Origin: Xylaria sp. FL1777
Lineage: Eukaryota > Ascomycota > Sordariomycetes > Xylariales > Xylariaceae
NCBI GenBank assembly: GCA_022578965.1
Contig: MU400679.1
Location: forward strand, 26,589-90,588
Direction of reading: 5' to 3'
DNA: 64,000 bases
Made by a program: the position numbers and the translations under genes. Under the pieces are notes generated by a model, which was not told the origin of the DNA, made no database searches, and saw only the letters and a list, made by a program, of their open reading frames with translations. Of this stretch, positions 59,901-64,000 are shown piece after piece (within the stretch, counting starts at the first letter, position 1; every line of letters begins with the position of its first letter).

Positions 59901-60924
59901 GCTTTAAATATATAAAAATTCTTTTTAAAGTTATAAAAATTAGCAAAAATAAAAAAAGAATTCTTAATGCTGCAATAAAATAAATATATAACTTTGTTTT
60001 AAGCAATAATAAGCTGCTTAAATAAAAAGCTTATTATTAACTGCAAAAAAAAAATCTTGTTTTAAATAATAAAGATTTAAATGCTAAAATAAAAAGCAAA
60101 CAAAAGGGTTAAAAAAAAAAAAAACTTTATTAGCTAAATAATAAATAATTAAACTAGTTTTTAAATAAAAAGTTTAATAATTAAACTTTTATACTTTATA
60201 AAATAAAACTAGCAAAAGCTTATAATATTAAAAAAAACAATTTAATAAATAATAAGCTAAATAATAGCTTTATTATAACAAATTAAAATTTTATATAAAG
60301 TATTTTTTATAATATAAATAATACTAAGGTTTTATAAAGCTATATATTAAGCAAAAAAATTAGCGTAAATATGTTTTAAGCTAATTATTATAAGCTTTTA
60401 TTTAAAAAAGCTGCTTTTTATTAAATAAAAAGTAAAAAAAAAACCTAAAAAACAAAAAAAAAAGCTTTTTATAAATTAAACAATCAAAAAAATTTATTTA
60501 AATAATAATAAGTTTTTTACTTAACTTAACACTAAAAATATATAAATAAACAATAATTTTTATAAGCAAAATACTTTATTAGAACTAGAAAGTTTTAATT
60601 GTTAAAAACTTTAAAGAATTTAAAAAGTAGAACTTACAAAAAAAAGCTTAAAATTTAAAAAAATGTAAGCTAAAAAGTTTAAAAACTTTTTAAACAAAAA
60701 AACAAATATTATTTTTAAAAACTTTATATTAAAAGTTCTAAAATATTTTAGTGTTTTTATTTAAATAATTGCTTAAATAAAAGCTAAATTATATTTTAAA
60801 GCAGCAAAAGTTTTTAAGCTAATGCTAAAAATAATACTATTGCTACTAAATAACCTTAGTAAAAGTTTAAATTAATAAATTAAATTAAATATACTATAGT
60901 TATTTTAGGTGCTTTAAACTAAAA

Positions 60925-61080
60925 ACATGAAACAGTAAGCTATGCTTGTTGCAAGCTATAATTTACCTTTTTTGGGGGCCTGTGCAGATATATTTGTAGG
61001 TTTAAAGCCTGCGTTTTATGTATTTTAGTCTGAGGCACCTTTGTTGATTTTTGAGCTAGGGTTTATTTTGCATACGTATA
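60925..61080. other. GC-retaining patch inside the AT-rich block
   Basis: The stretch keeps tttttgggggcctgtgcag, tgaggcacc and gagctagggttta, quite unlike the surroundings. Strand skew changes from A-rich to T-rich across it. It resembles the better-preserved outer ends of the other elements, so it probably marks an element boundary. Confidence 0.5.
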
Positions 61081-63892
61081 TATACTACTTACACCTATAA
61101 ATTATTCGCTAATAAAACCTAAAAAAAACAATTATAATATTGCTTAAAGCTTTTTATAGTAATGCTTATACTTAGCGCTAACTTTATAATTAAAATATTT
61201 TATTATGTTGTAGTGTTTTAAGCTTAAACAGTTAAAAGTTAAGCTTTATTTATTAATTTATTAATTAGTGTTATTTTTTTATTTTACTATAAAACTGCAA
61301 ACTTTTAACGATTTTAGTTTTAGCTTAATTAATAGTTGCTTTTTAAAAAAACTAACAGCTTTAAAACTTTTAAAATTTATTAAAAAACTTAGCAAATTAA
61401 ATAAACTAGCTAGTAACGCAGTATTAAAACATTTATTTAATAACTATATTTAGTATTTTATATAGTATATCTTGCTGTAATCAAAATATAACTAATAGTA
61501 TATATTAAAATATAACTTTATATAAACTATTATTAGTGCTATTTTAAATCGTTATTAATTTAACAAATTATATAAGCTTAAGCTTAAAGCTAAATAAATT
61601 AAGTTAATTTAACGTATAGTATTTTGTTATAGTAATATTATATTAATAATTTAAATTAATTATAGAAAAAGCATTGTGTTATAAACTGTTTTAGTTATTA
61701 TGCAAAGTATAATAACTTTATAGTTATGCTTATTAAAACAATTAAAATATAATTAATTTAACTTAATTGCTTAAATTTTTAATACTTGTTTATTATTAAT
61801 AATAAATAATATAACAAAGGTTAATTAGTACTATATAAGTAGTTATAAAAGTATATTTTTACTATTTAATAAAATAATGCTATATAAGCTAAGTTAGCTT
61901 TAAAACGCTTTATATATGTTATTTTTAAGCTTAAATAAGCTACTTAAAAACACTTTATTAACTTGTTTTGCAACTTTTTGTTTAACTAAAAAATTGCGTT
62001 TATAGCTATTAATAAGCTTTATATAGTTTATTAATAAAGAGATTTCCAGATTGCATACCTTAATATATATTATATAAAAGCGTTAGTTTTATAAAATATA
62101 CTATAGTTTAGCTATACTACTATATTAAGCTTAAACGCTTAAAAGTTTATATTGCTTAAAGCTAAATTTTAATAATAAAATACTTATTTAAAAAAACTAT
62201 AATTTGTTTATGCTTTAGTTAATTAGCTTAATATATTCTTTGTTGTTTATTTTATAAAAAAAAGTATTATTATAAAAAATTACTAGTAATTAAGTTTCTT
62301 AATTAGCAGAATATAGCGTAGTATAGCACACTTAATTCCTAAAACTATTGTTTTTATAAATAGCAAAAAAAAGCTTATTGCTACGCGCTATTTTTTAATA
62401 ATATAGCTTTAAAAGTTAAAGTTTACTTTAATTAAAGTAAAGCGCTTTATTTGAAAATATAATGCAAATATATGTTTTAATAACTAATAGCAGTTATATA
62501 ATAAGTTTATAAAGCTAGACTTTTTTTATTAAATTATGCTTGCTACTATAGCTTTTAAAATAAAAATAAATATTTATAACATAATATATATTGTTTAGTT
62601 TAGCTTTATTGCTTTTAAAGACTTTTTAAACCTATTATAAAGGTTTAGCTAAGCTATTTAAAATAATATAATACAAAAAACAGCATTTTTTTTTGCTTTT
62701 TACTAGTATTTTGATTTATTAAAAGCATAAAAAGTTAAGCTTTTTAAACTAAAGCGTAAAAAAAAGCTACTAAAAAACAATTAAAGTAATTTATACTTTA
62801 TAATAAACATAAGCAATAATGCGTTAAAAAGCTTAACGTTTAGCTATATGCAGTTTATATTATTAAACTATTAATTAATTGCAACTAATAAGCTTAAAAA
62901 TAAAAATAGTTTAATAGTTAACTTTAAACTAAAACAGTTTAAGCTAATTAAGCTTACTAAATGAACTAAAGCTAAACTAAAATCTAAAAACAAGCTATAA
63001 ACTGTTTAGCTAAGCATATATAAGTTTATAAATATAAAATGCTTTAAAAAGTATGCTTTATAGTTTTTATAGCAACTAAATAATAAAAATATTAAAAAGC
63101 AAAAAAATGTATAATAAAAAATATACTACAACTTATATTATTATAACTTTAGTTAACTATTAAAGTTGCTACTAAAAATACACTAGTAGTTTACGCTTTA
63201 AAAAAAAATTATCTTTTAGTTTTTATAGCAAAAGCTCTAAAAATTTTACGTAAAACATTTTATAAATTTATATTAACACTTAAACTTTACTATTAATAAC
63301 ATAGCAAAATATTTTATGCTAAAAAAAGTTTAGTAGTATATTACTGCTATGTTTAATAAAGTAGTTAATATAAATACTATGTTTTTTTTAGTTTAGAATA
63401 CTATAAAAATATTTAAATAAAATAAATAAAAAAAATATAGCTATGTTTTATATGTTAAGCTTTTTATAATATATTAGCATGCTTTTAATAAGCATGCTAA
63501 ATATTTTATAAATAAAGCATAAATTAAAAATGCTACTAAAAATATATTTTGTTTAACCTTAAAATTAATACTAAAAATATAAATAAAGCAGCAATTAAAT
63601 ATTTATTAAACACTTAGTATATAGTTAAGCTAGTTAGCTTTATGCTTAATAATAGTTATAACTTTTGTTTTATTGTTTTTAGTAAAACTAACTATAGTTA
63701 TATTACTTTTAAGTGCTTTTTTTATATATATAAATATATTATTAGCTATAAATTTATTAATATAATTTAAACTACTAAAGCATAATAAAAAATTGCTAAC
63801 AAATAGTAGTTCTAAAAAGCTAAAAAAAAAGCAAAGAAAATAAAATATATATAATACTTCGCGCTAATTTATATTTAGCTATAGTTTTTTAG

Positions 63893-63913
63893 TTTTTTTT
63901 TTTTTTTTTTTTT
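63893..63913. repeat. Homopolymer of 21 T
   Basis: An uninterrupted T21 run near the right edge, followed by C and T6. It could be a retroelement poly-A tail on the minus strand or a converted pyrimidine tract. Confidence 0.8.
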
Positions 63914-64000
63914 CTTTTTTATAATTAAAAGTATATAGCTGCTATTTTTTATTAATTTTAATAAATATATTATTTTTATTATATAAAATTATTATGTTTT

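Larger units (their letters stand above)
5213..64000. other. AT-rich, RIP-mutated retrotransposon block
   Basis: The whole interval is dominated by A, T and TpA steps, with remaining C and G mostly in AGCT, GCT and AGC contexts. Copies of the same element within it differ almost only by C/T and G/A exchanges. Former coding regions show Trp and Gln codons turned into stops and Asp codons turned into Asn. This is the pattern left by RIP. It contains Ty3/gypsy, Ty1/copia and LINE-like elements nested several levels deep. It is probably heterochromatic, and no functional gene is supported inside it. Confidence 0.93.
56983..64000. other. AT-rich mutated sequence to the right edge, unassigned
   Basis: No LTR, TSD pair or domain was recognised. 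Strand skew alternates (T-rich 56983-57660, A-rich 57661-58330 and about 58750-60900, T-rich after 61100), suggesting several element fragments in different orientations. A less AT-rich patch lies at 60925-61080. Open frames here are short hydrophobic products of AT-rich DNA. Confidence 0.6.

Noticed and set aside
61268..61453. Open frame of 61 residues, and similarly 30783-30983
   Set aside because: Length and composition are expected by chance in A/T-rich DNA.
5213..64000. Mitochondrial DNA joined to the contig
   Set aside because: AT content would fit, but the block holds LTR retrotransposons with RIP-type decay and TSDs, and it is continuous with nuclear genes. No mitochondrial gene is seen.

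Overview
The window looks like a nuclear contig from a filamentous ascomycete (Pezizomycotina). An ordinary gene-bearing flank (1 to about 5.2 kb) meets, at a sharp junction, about 59 kb of extremely AT-rich DNA that runs to the right edge. The AT-rich part is stacked retrotransposons destroyed by C-to-T/G-to-A change of the kind made by repeat-induced point mutation (RIP). Repeat copies differ almost only by transitions, Trp and Gln codons have become stops, and catalytic Asp codons have become Asn.

Gene flank: two minus-strand genes are supported. One is the N-terminal part of a secreted GH128 (Asl1-like) glycoside hydrolase cut by the left edge. The other is an intronless beta-class carbonic anhydrase whose presequence-like N-terminus and strong internal ATG suggest mitochondrial and cytosolic forms. 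The rest of 1-5200 is spacer with promoter-like tracts and short inverted repeats. I could not support further genes there.

AT-rich block: most of it can be ordered by target-site duplications (TSDs). The base is a Ty1/copia element (Cop1, starting at 5905), now split by four insertions: (a) LINE-like element L1, minus strand, 6579-31778, 13-bp TSD; (b) a complete Ty1/copia element Cop2, 32826-40198, two 287-bp LTRs, TSD ATTAT; (c) an unclassified 7.1-kb insertion N, 40935-48064, 11-bp TSD; (d) a third copia copy Cop3, minus strand, from 48458. L1 is interrupted by L2, a second copy of itself in the opposite orientation (13-bp TSD). L2 is interrupted by a Ty3/gypsy chromovirus array of the form LTR-internal-LTR-internal-LTR (11994-26906, TSD GTAAT). 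Cop3 is interrupted by another gypsy element (49252-56977, TSD ATATA) with the same body but a different U3. Cop2 carries the unoccupied version of three of the Cop1 target sites, so the reconstruction can be checked inside the window.

The gypsy copies keep the order Gag CCHC knuckle, reverse transcriptase, RNase H, HHCC/DDE integrase and C-terminal chromodomain. Cop2 keeps the order integrase, reverse transcriptase, RNase H. All are pseudogenes. The final 7 kb (56983-64000) is equally AT-rich, and I could not assign it to a family. No rRNA, tRNA or CRISPR array was seen. Coordinates of nested boundaries were aligned by eye and are exact where a TSD or LTR end is given, otherwise good to about 10 bases.
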